A stretch of 64,000 nucleotides of DNA. Source: Anaerolineales bacterium. Lineage in GTDB: Bacteria > Chloroflexota > Anaerolineae > 4572-78 > J111. The first letter of the stretch is position 1. Each line of letters starts with the position of its first letter. Positions 24,747 through 34,429 of this stretch are shown one piece after another. The stretch covers positions 434,001 to 498,000 of the forward strand of contig JACKAU010000005.1 in the NCBI GenBank assembly GCA_020634855.1. Reading direction: 5' to 3'. A program made the position numbers and the translations under genes. The notes beneath the pieces are model-generated. The model saw only the letters and a program-made list of their open reading frames with translations. It was not told the origin of the DNA and ran no database searches.

Positions 24747-27020
24747 ATGAAAAAACTTAAATTCTTGTTGCTTGCTGTAATTTTAACTTTCGTCAATTTT
24801 TCGCCCGTTGGTGCTCAGGAAGGTGGGGAATTTACCTTGACCATCCTGCACAACAATGACGGGGAGTCACAGTTGGCCAATGCCGGCGCCGATCTGGAAG
24901 ATTTTGGTGGCGTGGCTCGCTTTGCCGCACTCGTAGACCAATTACGGGCGCAAGCGGTCGATGGCTCCGGCAATACCGGTGTGGTGTTGCTCTCTTCGGG
25001 CGACAACTTCTTAGCCAGTCCTGAACTGGATGCCAGCACCGAAAAGGGCGTTCCATTCTACGACTCCACCGCGATCAAGTTGATCGGTTATGATGCGATG
25101 GCCATTGGTAACCACGAATTTGATTTTGGCCCTGAATTTCTGGCCCAGTTCATCGAAGGTGTGGGAGGTGAATTCCCCTTTGTCAGCGCTAACCTCGATT
25201 TCAGTGGCGAGCCGAGCCTGCAAGCTCTGGTTGACAACGGTTCCATTGTTAAGGGTGTGGTTGTTGACAAAGAAGGCCAGCAGATTGGTATTGTCGGCGC
25301 CACCACGCCTAAGTTGGCATCAATTTCGAGTCCGCGTAACGTCAAAGTTGGCAGTGACGTGGCCGGTGCGCTTCAAACTGAAATTGATGCGCTGCAAAGT
25401 CAAGGCGTCAACAAAATCATTGTCATCAGTCACCTGCAGAGCGTAAGCGAAGATTTGGACTTGGCCGGCCAACTGAGCGGCGTCGATGTGATGATTGCCG
25501 GCGGCGGTGATGAACTACTGGCCGATGAGAATACAGTCTTGGTTCCGGGCGATGAAGAGCCGTTTGGTTCATATCCGCTGACCGCCACCACCGCCGATGG
25601 CGCTGAAATTCCGGTGGTCACCACCCCCGGCGATTACAAATATGTCGGTAAACTTGTTGTGACCTTTGATGCCGACGGTAACGTGACCTCCGTGGGTGAA
25701 GACAGCGGCTTGGTACGCGTCGCCGGTGGTGATAATCCCGATGCCGTTGAGCCGAACGCCGAAATTGAAGCTCAGGTCGTTGAGCCGGTGGCGACGTATG
25801 TCGATGCTTTGGCCGGCAACCAGATCGGTACCTCGGAAGTGGCTTTAGAAGGCCGCCGTGATCCGGGCATCCGCACTCAGGAAACCAACTTAGGCGATTT
25901 GATGGCTGACGCGCTCTTATGGGAAGCCAATCGCCAGGCCGGTAATTTTGGTGTATCTCAGCCCAATATAGCGTTGCAAAACGGTGGGGGAATTCGCAAT
26001 AACACCCTTATTCCGGCCGGACCTGTAACCGAGTTAACCACGTTTGACGTGGCACCGTTCTCAAACTTTGTAACTGTTGTTTATGATATTTCTCCGCAGC
26101 AATTCAAAGATATTATGGAAAATGCGGTTTCCGGGGTAGAGAATGCCGATGGTCGTTTCCCCCAAACTGCCGGCTTTACTTTGGTTTACGACCCGGCCGG
26201 TACCGCAATGGAAATTGACGAAGATGGTAATGTTGTTACCGCAGGCGAGCGCGTTCAGTCGATCACTCTAGATGATGGTACGGCCATCGTTCAAGACGGC
26301 GCGATTGTTGAAGGTGCTCCGGCTGTGGCCGCCGCCACCATCGACTTTTTGGCTCGCGGTGGCGATCAATATCCCTTTGGCGATAACCCCTTCACCTCGA
26401 TGGGCGTTAGCTACCAGCAAGCCTTGAGCAACTACATTACCGAGGGCTTAGGCGGCACCATCACCGCTGCGCAGTATCCTGAAAGCGGCTCCGGTCGTAC
26501 TACTGCTGTTGGCGACGAAATGATGGCCGAAGGTGAAGAAGCGATGGCCGAGGGCGAAGAAGCGATGGCTGAAGGCGAAGAAGCCATGGCTCAGAGCGAG
26601 ATGTGTGCGCAAGATTACGTGGTCCAGGCCGATGATTGGCTGAGTAAAATCGCCGAAAAATTCTTGGGTGATGTCTTGGCTTATAATGCCATCGCCGATG
26701 CAACCAACGCCGCCGCCGCTGCCGGTGGCGCTTACGATCCGATTGCCGATCCGAATATCATCGAAGTCGGTCAGGTGCTCTGTATCCCTGGTGACGTAAT
26801 GGCTGAACCGGCTATGGAAGCAACCGCCGAACCGGCTATGGAAGGCACAATGGAAGCGACCGAAGAAACTATGATGGAAGGCACGATGGAAGCGACGATG
26901 GAACCCACAATGGAAGCGACCATGGAACCCACGATGGAAGCGACTGCCGAGCCGACCATGGAAGCAACCGCTGAACCCACGATGGAACCCACCGCTGAAC
27001 CGACGGCCGAGACCGAATAA
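24747..27020 (+). CDS. Secreted 5'-nucleotidase / metallophosphatase with LysM domain and repetitive tail
   Basis: A 757-residue exported enzyme. Signal peptide 1-23 (VGAQ). The UshA-type metallophosphatase domain (about 28-330) has LTILHNNDGESQL (the usual D-H pair is altered to N-N-D), SSGDNFLA and AIGNHEFDFG; the 5'-nucleotidase C domain (about 365-590) has RTQETNLGDLMADAL and LQNGGGIRN. Then come four EGEEAMA repeats (about 592-616), a LysM-like segment (about 622-681: VVQADDWLSKIAEKFLG ... VLCIPG) and a Met/Glu/Thr repeat tail (MEATAEPTMEAT type, about 685-757). It would hydrolyse nucleotides or UDP-sugars outside the cell while bound to the wall. An SD-like GAGGAG precedes the ATG. Confidence 0.9.
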   Translation: MKKLKFLLLAVILTFVNFSPVGAQEGGEFTLTILHNNDGESQLANAGADLEDFGGVARFAALVDQLRAQAVDGSGNTGVVLLSSGDNFLASPELDASTEKGVPFYDSTAIKLIGYDAMAIGNHEFDFGPEFLAQFIEGVGGEFPFVSANLDFSGEPSLQALVDNGSIVKGVVVDKEGQQIGIVGATTPKLASISSPRNVKVGSDVAGALQTEIDALQSQGVNKIIVISHLQSVSEDLDLAGQLSGVDVMIAGGGDELLADENTVLVPGDEEPFGSYPLTATTADGAEIPVVTTPGDYKYVGKLVVTFDADGNVTSVGEDSGLVRVAGGDNPDAVEPNAEIEAQVVEPVATYVDALAGNQIGTSEVALEGRRDPGIRTQETNLGDLMADALLWEANRQAGNFGVSQPNIALQNGGGIRNNTLIPAGPVTELTTFDVAPFSNFVTVVYDISPQQFKDIMENAVSGVENADGRFPQTAGFTLVYDPAGTAMEIDEDGNVVTAGERVQSITLDDGTAIVQDGAIVEGAPAVAAATIDFLARGGDQYPFGDNPFTSMGVSYQQALSNYITEGLGGTITAAQYPESGSGRTTAVGDEMMAEGEEAMAEGEEAMAEGEEAMAQSEMCAQDYVVQADDWLSKIAEKFLGDVLAYNAIADATNAAAAAGGAYDPIADPNIIEVGQVLCIPGDVMAEPAMEATAEPAMEGTMEATEETMMEGTMEATMEPTMEATMEPTMEATAEPTMEATAEPTMEPTAEPTAETE

Positions 27021-27074
27021 GCGTTGTTTTTTGTCATTGGCGCGTACCCTGGTGGTCGTTTTACAAGGCAGCCG

Positions 27075-27131
27075 TGAGGGTATGCCCTCAACTTAATCAA
27101 AAAGGGACTGTAGCAATGCGGTCCCTTTTTT
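27075..27131 (+). terminator. Terminator after the 5'-nucleotidase gene (two hairpins)
   Basis: TGAGGG-TATG-CCCTCA (27075-27090) is followed by AAAAAGGGAC (27099-27108) pairing with GTCCCTTTTTT (27121-27131). The second has a U-run and is a typical intrinsic terminator. Confidence 0.85.
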
Positions 27132-27227
27132 GATTTATTTGGAGATAAAGGTTCGTAGTAATCGTTTTAGCGATGCTTCGTTCACTTTGACTTTGACCTG
27201 GTAACTTCGCGCTTCCGTCGTTTCTCG

Positions 27228-28322
27228 TCAAACACCGCCAGGCTGCTGCTGCGTGATGCAGTGGATATTGCCGCCACCCAGAATGATTTCTCGGCTCGGC
27301 ACCCCAATCACCTTTCGATCCGGAAACAAGGCTTGCAGCGAGGCCTGGGCCGCCTGGTCGTGAGGATCACCAAACAGCGGCATCACCACACCGCCATTGG
27401 CGATATAAAAATTAACATAAGAAGCTGCTAAACGATTTCCGGCACGACGCGGCTGCGTCCCTTCAACCTGATCGATGTCCCGGCTTTCGGCTTCGGTGAT
27501 GTAGAGCGGACCAGGTTGGTGAAGTTTATGGATTTTCAATCGCCGGCCGCGGGCATCGGTGGCGTCTTGCAGCCGGAGATAAGCGTCTTGCGAGATCAGG
27601 TACTGCGGATCGTGTTGGTCATCGGTCCAGGTTAGGGCTACCTCTCCCGGTCGAATAAAACAGCAGAGGTTATCAACGTGGCCGTTGGTTTCATCATTGT
27701 AAACGCCCCGGCCTAGCCAGATGACGGTCTCCACGTTTAGATAATCTTTGAGATACTGCTCGATCTGGGCTTTGAACAACTGTGGGTTACGATTGCTATG
27801 GAGCAAGCACTCCTCGGTGGTAATGGCGGCGCCTTGCCCATCGACGTGAATCGAGCCGCCCTCTAATATCAAGGGCGCTTTATAGCGGGCCACCTGTTCA
27901 AGTTCCAGCACTTTCTGAGCCACCAGGGCGTCCTGATCCCAGGGAAAATAAACGCCACCCTTAAGCCCTCCCCAGGCATTAAACCCCCAATCGACGCCGC
28001 GCACATCGCCTTTATCATTGATTACAAATGTCGGGCCAACATCTCGCATCCAGGCATCATTGGCCGACATTTCGACTACTCGGACGAAGGGCGGCAGCAT
28101 TTGTCGAGCGTTTTGATACTGCTCTGAGCACACACCGACCGTGACCGGCTCAAATTGCCTAATCGCGGCAGCAACGTTAACGAAAGCCTGCTGAGCCGGT
28201 TTGGCTCCCTGTCGCCAATTATCTGAACGTTGTGGCCATAACATCCAGCAGCCGGTATGTGGTTCGAACTCGGCGGGCATGCGGAAACCGTCTTGTCTGG
28301 GGGTAGTGGTTAAAGTTGGCAA
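27228..28322 (-). CDS. aguA: Agmatine deiminase
   Basis: Hydrolyses agmatine to N-carbamoylputrescine and ammonia, in the guanidino-group modifying enzyme superfamily. The 364-residue protein contains MPAEFEPHTGCWMLWPQR near the N-terminus, the catalytic-domain blocks NDAWMRDVGPTFV and ILEGGSIHVDGQG, and the terminal nucleophile Cys in LGGGNIHCITQQQPGG. The start is a TTG at 28322 with AGGGAGA seven bases before. It is divergent from the aguB gene 73 bases away; together they convert agmatine to putrescine. Confidence 0.95.
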   Translation of the reverse strand: MPTLTTTPRQDGFRMPAEFEPHTGCWMLWPQRSDNWRQGAKPAQQAFVNVAAAIRQFEPVTVGVCSEQYQNARQMLPPFVRVVEMSANDAWMRDVGPTFVINDKGDVRGVDWGFNAWGGLKGGVYFPWDQDALVAQKVLELEQVARYKAPLILEGGSIHVDGQGAAITTEECLLHSNRNPQLFKAQIEQYLKDYLNVETVIWLGRGVYNDETNGHVDNLCCFIRPGEVALTWTDDQHDPQYLISQDAYLRLQDATDARGRRLKIHKLHQPGPLYITEAESRDIDQVEGTQPRRAGNRLAASYVNFYIANGGVVMPLFGDPHDQAAQASLQALFPDRKVIGVPSREIILGGGNIHCITQQQPGGV

Positions 28323-28395
28323 TGGTTATCTCCCTGCTTTTGCTCTGCTCATCTATCCGTGTTAAGATGCACGGTAAAAAAAGGTCAAAAAACTC

Positions 28396-29250
28396 ATGAA
28401 AAGACTGGTAAAAGTTGCTCTTGTGCAATTGGCTTGCGGTACTGATGTTGAAGCCAACATTGTCAAAACGGAAGAGCGGATTAGAGAGGCCGCTGCCCAC
28501 GGGGCAAATATAGTTTGCCTTCAAGAACTTTTTAACACCCAATATTTTCCTCAACGGGTTGATGTTGGATGTTATACGCTGGCCGAACCGCTACCGTCGC
28601 CGACAACAGAACGAATGGGCGGCTTGGCCGGCGAACTGGGCTTGGTCATCATCGTTCCGGTTTTTGAAGAGGCGCAGCCGGGAGTCTACTTTAATAGCGT
28701 TGTGATTTACGACGCCGATGGACGTTATTTGGGCAAATATCGCAAAAATCACATTCCCGACGCCCCGCAGTATCTGGAGAAATATTACTTTACTCCCGGT
28801 GACCTGGGTTATCCGATTTTTAATACAAAATATGGTAAAATTGCCGTGGGTATCTGTTGGGATCAGTGGTTTCCCGAAGCGGCTCGTATTTTCGCGCTCC
28901 AGGGCGCGGAGATTATTTTTTATCCAACAGCCATCGGCTCTGAACCGGATCGACCGGACTACAGCTCAGCTGCGGCCTGGCGCACTATCATTCGGTCGCA
29001 CGGTATTGCCAATGGCGTGTTTGTGGCCGCCGCCAATCGGGTTGGCGTTGAAGATGACATGAGCTTTTACGGCCAAAGTTTTATCAGCGACCCGTTCGGT
29101 GATTGTCTAGCCCAAGCTGGCAACCAAGAAGAACTCATCTACGCCGAACTCGACTATACTAAAATTCGTGAGTTGCGCGAACTATTTCAGTTTTTCCGGG
29201 ATCGCCGAGTAGATACCTATTCTCCTATCTTGAAAAAGGTAATCGACTAA
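28396..29250 (+). CDS. aguB: N-carbamoylputrescine amidase
   Basis: A nitrilase-superfamily enzyme (284 residues) that hydrolyses N-carbamoylputrescine to putrescine, CO2 and ammonia. The catalytic triad is visible: Glu in VCLQELFNTQYF, Lys in KYRKNHIPDAP and Cys in VGICWDQWFPEAAR. The HIPDAPQYLEKYYFTPGD block is typical of this family. It forms a divergent pair with aguA and runs up to 4 bases from the convergent DksA-like gene. Confidence 0.95.
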   Translation: MKRLVKVALVQLACGTDVEANIVKTEERIREAAAHGANIVCLQELFNTQYFPQRVDVGCYTLAEPLPSPTTERMGGLAGELGLVIIVPVFEEAQPGVYFNSVVIYDADGRYLGKYRKNHIPDAPQYLEKYYFTPGDLGYPIFNTKYGKIAVGICWDQWFPEAARIFALQGAEIIFYPTAIGSEPDRPDYSSAAAWRTIIRSHGIANGVFVAAANRVGVEDDMSFYGQSFISDPFGDCLAQAGNQEELIYAELDYTKIRELRELFQFFRDRRVDTYSPILKKVID

Positions 29251-29254
29251 GGTC

Positions 29255-29611
29255 TTACTGGAGCATTCGGCCCCGGCGTTCAGCCTGGCGCTTGCAATCG
29301 ATACAGAGCGTTGTTTCTGGAAATATTTCCAGCCGTTCAGGATCGATTGTTTTACCGCAGTTTTCGCAAATACCGTAACCAACTATTTGCGCTTTCTCGA
29401 TCGCGTGATCAATGTCACTTAGCTTTCGCTCCAACGTGATGATCATAGCCTGGATCTTATCGCGTTCAACAAGATCTGAGGCCACGTCATCAACGTCATC
29501 AAACTCAATCTCGGTTCTGAGTTCTGAGCGCAGATTTTGCAATTCTGTTTGGACTTGTACGCGTTGCTGTTCTAGCGTTTCCAGTTGAGATTTTGTTATT
29601 TTTTTAGCCAT
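29255..29611 (-). CDS. TraR/DksA-type zinc-finger protein
   Basis: A 118-residue protein with a long N-terminal helical hairpin (about 1-75, charged heptads) and a C-terminal four-Cys zinc finger (CENCGKTIDPERLEIFPETTLCIDCK, given here as its start and end cysteines CxxC and CxxC about 18 residues apart). DksA-like proteins act in the secondary channel of RNA polymerase. The gene starts at ATG 29611 with GAGGAG upstream. It sits between aguB (convergent) and ruvB (divergent). Confidence 0.88.
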   Translation of the reverse strand: MAKKITKSQLETLEQQRVQVQTELQNLRSELRTEIEFDDVDDVASDLVERDKIQAMIITLERKLSDIDHAIEKAQIVGYGICENCGKTIDPERLEIFPETTLCIDCKRQAERRGRMLQ

Positions 29612-29827
29612 TTGGTGGCACTCCTCTATTAAATTGGATTGTCGCGCCTGCTATTAATAGCTTTGACGATAATCACCCGTGATAACCTTACGTCAATGTA
29701 AAATAAATTTAGCCAATCGTTGCTAAATTTGGGGCAATTTTATACCACAAATGCCTTAATACGTCAACATAAACTTTTAAAATTACGCATCCTTGAAATG
29801 TGAAAATTCTTCGATTAGTTGGAAGCG

Positions 29828-29836
29828 TGGTATAAT
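29828..29836 (+). promoter_or_regulatory. Extended -10 promoter of ruvB, leaderless
   Basis: TGGTATAAT (extended -10, TGnTATAAT) ends 7 bases before the ruvB ATG at 29844, so transcription would begin at or next to the start codon. Confidence 0.6.
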
Positions 29837-29843
29837 CCCTGTT

Positions 29844-30866
29844 ATGGATGAGCGAACCGTTTCCCCTAACGCCCAAACCGTAGAAAAACTTCAAGAAACC
29901 AGCCTGCGTCCGACAGATTGGGCGGGTTACATTGGTCAAGGTAAAGTTAAACAAACGGTCCAAATTTTAATCGAAGCGGCCCAACAGCGCGGTGATGCGT
30001 TAGATCATATTTTACTTTACGGTCCACCCGGTTTAGGTAAAACGACGCTGGCTAACATTATTGCCCATCAAATGGGAGTCAATCTGAAAATCACCTCCGG
30101 CCCGGCCATCGAGCGAGCTGGAGATCTGGCGGCTATTCTAACTAATCTCCGCCAGGGCGATCTGCTGTTTATCGACGAAATCCATCGCCTGGGCCGGGCT
30201 GTGGAAGAAGTTCTCTACCCGGCTATGGAGGATTTTGCGCTTGATATTGTCATTGGCAAGGGACCGAGCGCCCGCAATATTCGACTGAAACTGCCTCGGT
30301 TTACGGTTCTGGGTGCAACGACCCGGCTTGATCTGCTGGCCTCCCCCCTGCGTGATCGGTTTGGGGCCATTTTTCGGCTGGAATTTTACCGACCGGAAGA
30401 TTTACAACTCATCGTGACACGCTCGGCGGCAATCCTGGATGTGCCCATTGAGCCGGAGGGGGCGCTGGAAATTGCCAACCGTTCGCGCGGCACGGCCCGC
30501 ATTGCGAACCGGCTACTCAAACGCGCCCGTGATTTTGCTCAGGTTCGGGCCGATGGCGTGATCACCCAAAATGTCGCTCACGACGCGCTGACCATGTTAA
30601 ATGTAGACCCATTGGGGCTGGATGATCTCGACCGCAAGGTTTTACGGTCGATCATCGAAAAATTTGGCGGCGGGCCGGTTGGCCTGGAAACCATTGCCGC
30701 CAGCATCAGCGAGGAAGGCAGTACCATCATGGATGTGGTCGAGCCATACCTGCTCCAACTTGGCTTTTTAGACCGCACCCCTCGGGGGCGGGTGGCCACC
30801 GTGCGCGCTTATCAGCATTTGGGTCTGGCTCCTCCCAGTAGCCCAGAGCAGCCGTCGCTTTTTTAA
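29844..30866 (+). CDS. ruvB: Holliday junction DNA helicase RuvB
   Basis: AAA+ motor that drives branch migration with RuvA. The 340-residue protein has the N-terminal block LRPTDWAGYIGQGKVK, Walker A YGPPGLGKTTLA, Walker B LFIDEIHRL, sensor 1 (LGATTRLDLL), the Arg finger region (ASPLRDRFG) and the C-terminal winged helix (GFLDRTPRGRVAT). The start is the ATG at 29844, which follows an extended -10 box by 7 bases; the upstream ATG-containing frame (29793) would overlap the promoter. No ruvA or ruvC is in the window. Confidence 0.95.
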   Translation: MDERTVSPNAQTVEKLQETSLRPTDWAGYIGQGKVKQTVQILIEAAQQRGDALDHILLYGPPGLGKTTLANIIAHQMGVNLKITSGPAIERAGDLAAILTNLRQGDLLFIDEIHRLGRAVEEVLYPAMEDFALDIVIGKGPSARNIRLKLPRFTVLGATTRLDLLASPLRDRFGAIFRLEFYRPEDLQLIVTRSAAILDVPIEPEGALEIANRSRGTARIANRLLKRARDFAQVRADGVITQNVAHDALTMLNVDPLGLDDLDRKVLRSIIEKFGGGPVGLETIAASISEEGSTIMDVVEPYLLQLGFLDRTPRGRVATVRAYQHLGLAPPSSPEQPSLF

Positions 30867-30888
30867 TAGTACTCGTAAGGGTGGATCA

Positions 30889-31401
30889 ATGCAACCAAGC
30901 ACTAACTTTATGTTACGTCTTTTGCTTGGATTGGCAGTTTTGACTTTGGGCTGCCAATCTTTATTAGATGTTGAACTCCCCAGCTTTTTCGGCTCCGAGT
31001 CCGAACCATCCTGGCCGCATTCAACATTTGTTCCGCCGACAAAGCGAACCCAAATTCTTCAAGGTCAGCCTGTCGAATTGGAAACCTACCACCTTAGCCC
31101 CAATAAGCTAACGCAGATCGAAATTGCGGTTAACGGCCAGCCTTTGCGTTCGGAGGAGACGGCCGGCGCGGCGGCTTTTCCGGCAGGATTGCTCAACGTG
31201 CAGGTTCGCCGCGATGATGGCGGCTTGATTCAAACGGCTCGTGTCACTCCGGTTTTGTCCGCCACGACGCAAACCGTTTCATTGGTGATCGTCGGTACCA
31301 CACCGGGTAGTTATGATTTGAGCCTGGTTGCTGTCGATGAAGCCGGCCAAAAAGGTGAGGCGGTGACTCAAAGAATTGAGGTGGTTGAACCGTCCCGGTG
31401 A
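30889..31401 (+). CDS. Lipoprotein of unknown function
   Basis: A 170-residue lipoprotein with a lipobox ending VLTLGC (Cys22) followed by a short linker and a beta-sandwich-like domain (VELETYHLSPNKLTQIEIAVNGQPL ... SYDLSLVAVDEAGQ). It looks like an Ig-like/extracellular fold. AAGGGTGG precedes the ATG. Its stop codon overlaps the queA GTG start (GTGA). Confidence 0.72.
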   Translation: MQPSTNFMLRLLLGLAVLTLGCQSLLDVELPSFFGSESEPSWPHSTFVPPTKRTQILQGQPVELETYHLSPNKLTQIEIAVNGQPLRSEETAGAAAFPAGLLNVQVRRDDGGLIQTARVTPVLSATTQTVSLVIVGTTPGSYDLSLVAVDEAGQKGEAVTQRIEVVEPSR

Positions 31402-32480
31402 AGCTTCAACAGTTCGATTATCAACTTCCCCCCGAACTCATCGCCCAAACGCCCGCCGAACCGCGTGACGCCTCGCGGCTCATGGTCGTCCGCCGTCAAA
31501 CCGGCGAAATCAGTCACCACGTCTTTAGCGATGTGCTCGATTTTTTCGATTCCGGCGATATTCTGATTGCTAACGATAGTCGCGTCATTCCAGCGCGACT
31601 TTTTGGCCGCAAATCGACCGGCGGCAAAGTAGAAATTCTGCTACTCAAACCGCTCGATGATCTCCGTTGGGAAGCTCTTGTCGGCGGTAAACGTCTAACA
31701 CCCGGCACTCCAGTCACCATCGATCCCTCCCCTCAATCTCCAATCTCCCTCACCATCGAAGCCGATCTCGGCGAAGCCCGCCGTCTGATCAAATTCAACC
31801 GGCCAATCGAAAGCGAACTAGACGCGGTCGGTCACGTTCCCTTGCCGCCGTACATCCAAACGCCTCTGGCCGACAGCGAGCGCTACCAAACCGTCTTCAA
31901 CCGTATTGACGGCTCGGCCGCGGCGCCGACGGCCGGCCTGCACTTCACCCCTGATTTGTTGTTGGCTTTGCGTGACAAAGGGGTGCTTCTGGATTACGTG
32001 ACGTTGCACATCGGTCTCGACACCTTTAAGCCGGTCACCGCCGAACAGATCGAACGCCACGCCATCCACCGGGAAGTGGCGCGGCTAAGTGCGGACACCG
32101 CCCGGCGTATCAATCAGGTCAAATTGGCCGGTGGGCGGCTTATCGCTGTCGGCACCACTTCGGTGCGGACGCTGGAGACGGCGGCGCTGCGCAGCACGGG
32201 CCTCACAGGTTCGCTGCAAGAGGCCAGCCGATTTGATACAAATCTCTGTCCGTGGCAGCCGGTGGTTGCGGTTGAAGAAGAGACCGATTTGTATATCTAC
32301 CCCGGTTACACCTTTCGCGCCGTCGATGTAATGCTGACCAATTTTCATCTGCCCAAATCCACTTTGCTGATGCTCGTCAGTGCCTTTGCCGGTCTCGATC
32401 TGATTCGGCAGGCTTACGAGACAGCCATCGCCGAGCGGTATCGCTTTTACTCCTTCGGCGACGCGATGCTAATCCTATAG
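31398..32480 (+). CDS. queA: S-adenosylmethionine:tRNA ribosyltransferase-isomerase
   Basis: Transfers and isomerises the ribosyl part of SAM to the 7-aminomethyl-7-deazaguanine of tRNA, giving epoxyqueuosine. The 360-residue protein begins at a GTG that overlaps the upstream stop. Motifs: FDYQLPPELIAQTPAEPRDASRLMV (start), NDSRVIPARLFG, SAAAPTAGLHFT, HIGLDTFKPV and LTNFHLPKSTL. No other queuosine genes are in the window. A low-complexity TCCCTCAATCTCCAATCTCC stretch codes for PQSPIS within the protein. Confidence 0.95.
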   Translation: MKLQQFDYQLPPELIAQTPAEPRDASRLMVVRRQTGEISHHVFSDVLDFFDSGDILIANDSRVIPARLFGRKSTGGKVEILLLKPLDDLRWEALVGGKRLTPGTPVTIDPSPQSPISLTIEADLGEARRLIKFNRPIESELDAVGHVPLPPYIQTPLADSERYQTVFNRIDGSAAAPTAGLHFTPDLLLALRDKGVLLDYVTLHIGLDTFKPVTAEQIERHAIHREVARLSADTARRINQVKLAGGRLIAVGTTSVRTLETAALRSTGLTGSLQEASRFDTNLCPWQPVVAVEEETDLYIYPGYTFRAVDVMLTNFHLPKSTLLMLVSAFAGLDLIRQAYETAIAERYRFYSFGDAMLIL

Positions 32481-32702
32481 CGTTTAACATTGCCCCATTT
32501 CCAATCTTGACTATAATGTCCCTCGTATTACCAAGATTTTACTCATCGGCGCTTTTTGCCACGACTGAGGAACGGAAATTAAAGCCCTTCACCACTTTCA
32601 AGAGTAGTAATTGGTAACTGGTAATTGGAGACTGAACAACCAATTACTCAACTCAGGTGTGGAAGTTATTTAATGAACAATTCGAGCTGAGAGGCTGTCT
32701 GA

Positions 32703-34151
32703 ATGAAGTACCAACCTGTCATCGGCATGGAAGTTCATGTTGAACTGAACACCACCAGTAAAATGTTTTGCGGTTGCAGCGCGGAGTTTTTTGGCGTGGC
32801 TCCTAACACTAATGTTTGTCCTGTTTGTTTAGGCATGCCCGGCACCCTGCCGGTGATTAACCGGCGAGCGGTAGAATACACCATCATGACCGGTCTGGCC
32901 CTCAACTGCACCATTCAGCCCCACAACGTTTTCGCCCGTAAAAACTATTTTTATCCCGACCTGCCGAAAGGCTATCAAATCTCGCAATATGAACTACCTC
33001 TCTGTCTCGATGGGTATGTCGATGTCGATCCCGACAGCAGCGGTCAGACCAAGCGCATTCGCGTCCGGCGGGCGCATTTGGAAGAGGATACCGGCAAGCT
33101 GACTCACGTCAATAACCACAGCTTGGTCGATCTGAACCGGGCCGGGGTGCCGCTGCTGGAAATTGTGACCGAGGCCGACATCAGTTCGGCCGATGAGGCG
33201 TACGCTTACGTCTCTAAGTTGCGTCAGTTGGTGCGCTATTTAGGCGTGAGTACCGGCGATATGGAAAAAGGGGCCATGCGCTGTGAAGTCAACCTATCGC
33301 TAACCGATCCGGACACCGGCGAGTGGGGTACTAAAGTTGAGATCAAAAATCTCAATTCGTTCCGCTCTGTGCGTAACGCGATCGAGTATGAAATTGAGCG
33401 GCAGAGCCAGGTTTTGGACAGCGGCGGCCGGATTGAGCAAGTAACGATGGGCTGGGATGAGTCTCGGCAGGTAACGGTCGTGCAGCGTACCAAAGAAGGC
33501 GATACCGGCTATCGCTACTTCCCCGAGCCGGACCTGCCGCCGCTTGACCTTGACCCGGCCTGGATCGAAACCATCAAGGCTGGCCTGCCTGAACTGCCTG
33601 ATGCGAAAGTGGCCCGTTATACGCAATCGTTTGGATTGACGCTCAAAGAAGCCCTGGTGTTGGTTGAAGATAGAACGGTTGCCGAATATTTTGATCAGGT
33701 CGTTTCGGTCGCGAATGGCGCGGAGGCGGTCACCCCGAAACTGATTAGCAATTGGATTTCCGGGGAACTCTTCCGGCTGCTAAGTGAAACCGGGACCGCC
33801 ATCACCACTGTCCCCATTCAGCCGGCCCAATTTGTTGAACTAATCAAGCTGGTGACGGCCAACACCATCAACCAATCGGCGGCCAAAACGGTGTTTGGGG
33901 TTATGTTTGAAACGGGACGCGCTCCCCAGGTGATCGTGCAAGAGTTGGGCTTGCAGCAGATCAGCGATGCCGATCAACTGGTGACCATCGCCCGACAGGT
34001 TATCGACAGTAACCCCGATCCTGTGGCGCAATTCAAAGGCGGGAAAGAAACGGTCATTAACTTTTTGGTCGGGCAGGTCATGCGCGCCACACGTGGTAAG
34101 GCTAATCCTAAACTGGCCGAGCAAGTTTTGCGGAAAGAGTTAGCAAATTAA
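32703..34151 (+). CDS. gatB: Aspartyl/glutamyl-tRNA amidotransferase subunit B
   Basis: Kinase/ammonia-transfer subunit of GatCAB, which converts Glu-tRNAGln (or Asp-tRNAAsn) to the amidated form. The 482-residue protein has the N-terminal cradle IGMEVHVELNT, the Zn-type Cys pair around MFCGCSAEF and CPVCLGMPG, the conserved RAHLEEDTGKL and NRAGVPLLEIVTE, and the C-terminal YqeY-like domain (about 400-480). gatA and gatC are not nearby. It is a single-gene unit 220 bases after queA. Confidence 0.95.
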   Translation: MKYQPVIGMEVHVELNTTSKMFCGCSAEFFGVAPNTNVCPVCLGMPGTLPVINRRAVEYTIMTGLALNCTIQPHNVFARKNYFYPDLPKGYQISQYELPLCLDGYVDVDPDSSGQTKRIRVRRAHLEEDTGKLTHVNNHSLVDLNRAGVPLLEIVTEADISSADEAYAYVSKLRQLVRYLGVSTGDMEKGAMRCEVNLSLTDPDTGEWGTKVEIKNLNSFRSVRNAIEYEIERQSQVLDSGGRIEQVTMGWDESRQVTVVQRTKEGDTGYRYFPEPDLPPLDLDPAWIETIKAGLPELPDAKVARYTQSFGLTLKEALVLVEDRTVAEYFDQVVSVANGAEAVTPKLISNWISGELFRLLSETGTAITTVPIQPAQFVELIKLVTANTINQSAAKTVFGVMFETGRAPQVIVQELGLQQISDADQLVTIARQVIDSNPDPVAQFKGGKETVINFLVGQVMRATRGKANPKLAEQVLRKELAN

Positions 34152-34330
34152 AATTCTTATTCAACCCAAGCCCCAGAGTTTGGACAATAAGAAGATGTAA
34201 GGCTCAAAATGCAACGAGGCATACTTCACCTATTTGGTGTAGCCGGATCGAACTGAACTTAACGATGAAGGAAGGCGAGTCGCACATTAAGCGGTTTCGC
34301 TTTTTCTATTTTTAGGGTATTTATTCAGAC

Positions 34331-34381
34331 AGCCGGTGACCAACCCTTAATCATTAGCGCCCAAAGGTATCGGTCACCTGA
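34331..34381. repeat. GGTGACC-type palindrome upstream of gdhA
   Basis: GCCGGTGACC (about 34331-34341) and GGTCACCTG (about 34371-34380) are the two arms of a looser inverted repeat. It is one member of the dispersed family described under 57655-57690. Confidence 0.45.
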
Positions 34382-34429
34382 AACGATCTTTTTTGGAAAA
34401 TCACCTTTAATTTTTGGGAGAGTTCATTT

